Below, piece by piece: positions 63,854 through 64,000 of a stretch of DNA of 64,000 nucleotides; position 1 is the first letter of the stretch, and every line of letters starts with the position of its first letter. A program made the translations under genes and the position numbers. Origin of the DNA: Desulfacinum infernum DSM 9756 (GTDB lineage: Bacteria > Desulfobacterota > Syntrophobacteria > Syntrophobacterales > DSM-9756); assembly GCF_900129305.1 (NCBI RefSeq), contig NZ_FQVB01000022.1, positions 1 through 64,000 on the forward strand, read 5' to 3'. Below the pieces are notes generated by a model. The model made no database searches and was not told the origin of the DNA. It worked only from the letters and a program-made list of their open reading frames with translations.

Positions 63854-64000
63854 ATGTCGCTTAAAGAAAAAATCTCCCAGCTGCTTGAAACGGAAATGAC
63901 CCGGACGCCCTCGGGCATCCTTGCCGTCTATCTCTTTGGGTCATGCGCCGCCGGAACGCAGACCAAGGATTCCGACGTGGATCTGGGATTCCTTTTCCGG
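63854..64000 (+). CDS. MNT-domain nucleotidyltransferase, probable MntA antitoxin (3' end outside window)
   Basis: 49 residues visible from ATG 63854. YLFGSCAAGTQTKDSDVDLG carries the GS-x10-DxD signature of minimal nucleotidyltransferases. In HEPN/MNT toxin-antitoxin pairs such a protein AMPylates a HEPN ribonuclease; a HepT-like gene would be expected just past the window. No clear ribosome site stronger than GAGACTGACC is seen. The preceding gap is full of repeats, as at the border of an accessory region. Confidence 0.75.
   Translation, partial: MSLKEKISQLLETEMTRTPSGILAVYLFGSCAAGTQTKDSDVDLGFLFR

Noticed and set aside
1-64000. CRISPR array, tRNA or rRNA genes
   Set aside because: No regularly spaced identical repeats, cloverleaf or rRNA-like stretches were found by reading; the clustered repeats are palindromic and irregularly spaced.

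Overview
The window reads as chromosome of a GC-rich, Gram-negative sulfate-reducing bacterium of the former Deltaproteobacteria (Desulfobacterota/Thermodesulfobacteriota). A Syntrophobacter/Desulfacinum-like relative is my inference from gene content; no marker gene in the window proves it. The core evidence is a complete minus-strand sulfate-activation block (about 8.7-18.0 kb): sat, aprBA, qmoA, qmoB and, in the place of membrane-bound qmoC, a soluble HdrD-like (HdrC-HdrB fusion) protein. Sirohaem and haem synthesis genes, an F0 operon beside Rex, a 2-oxoacid:ferredoxin oxidoreductase, polysulfide/CoA-disulfide reductase and outer-membrane biogenesis genes fit an anaerobic diderm.

Layout. 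1-0.3 kb: tail of an IS110 transposase. 0.4-4.6 kb: a very long SNF2 helicase. 4.9-8.5 kb: small cysteine-rich and zinc-finger proteins, including two tandem YkgJ-type proteins. 8.7-18.0 kb: sat-apr-qmo. 18.1-20.9 kb: coiled-coil protein, lytic transglycosylase, membrane protein. 20.9-27.5 kb (+): rimO, polyprenyl synthase, sirohaem/haem genes, tatA. 27.7 kb (-): ssb. 28.3-35.8 kb (+): plsC, RNase J, ftsK, lolA, nadA, pdxA. 36.0-38.5 kb: a UvrA with a very small insertion domain. 38.5-41.2 kb (-): rex and atpZIBE. 41.3-48.5 kb (-): B12-radical-SAM/DUF2344 protein, RNase G, ClC channel and hemL in one tight row. 48.8 kb: small membrane coiled-coil protein. 49.4-51.1 kb (-): CoA-disulfide reductase-rhodanese. 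51.4-58.0 kb (+): tamA, pagL, tamB. 58.1-60.3 kb (-): Kef antiporter and a zinc-ribbon protein. 60.5-63.5 kb (+): korAB and a lipoprotein. 63.9 kb: start of an MNT nucleotidyltransferase, cut by the window edge.

How the genes work together. Sat makes APS, AprBA reduces it to sulfite, and QmoAB with the HdrD-like partner should deliver or confurcate electrons to AprBA. The sirohaem branch (precorrin-2 dehydrogenase, HemA, HemL) feeds cofactor for sulfite reductase, which is not in the window. Rex, an NADH/NAD+ sensor, sits next to the F0 operon. I find Rex-like operators upstream of both rex and atpZ, suggesting redox control of energy conservation.

Intergenic DNA is the most unusual part. 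Two exactly 75-bp BIME-like pairs of GC-rich hairpins, a composite repeat of about 190 bp present in inverted copies around 13.9 and 22.5 kb, and 10-bp-period repeats in inverted orientation on both sides of ssb show that short dispersed elements have spread between operons. I found no tRNA, rRNA or CRISPR array.
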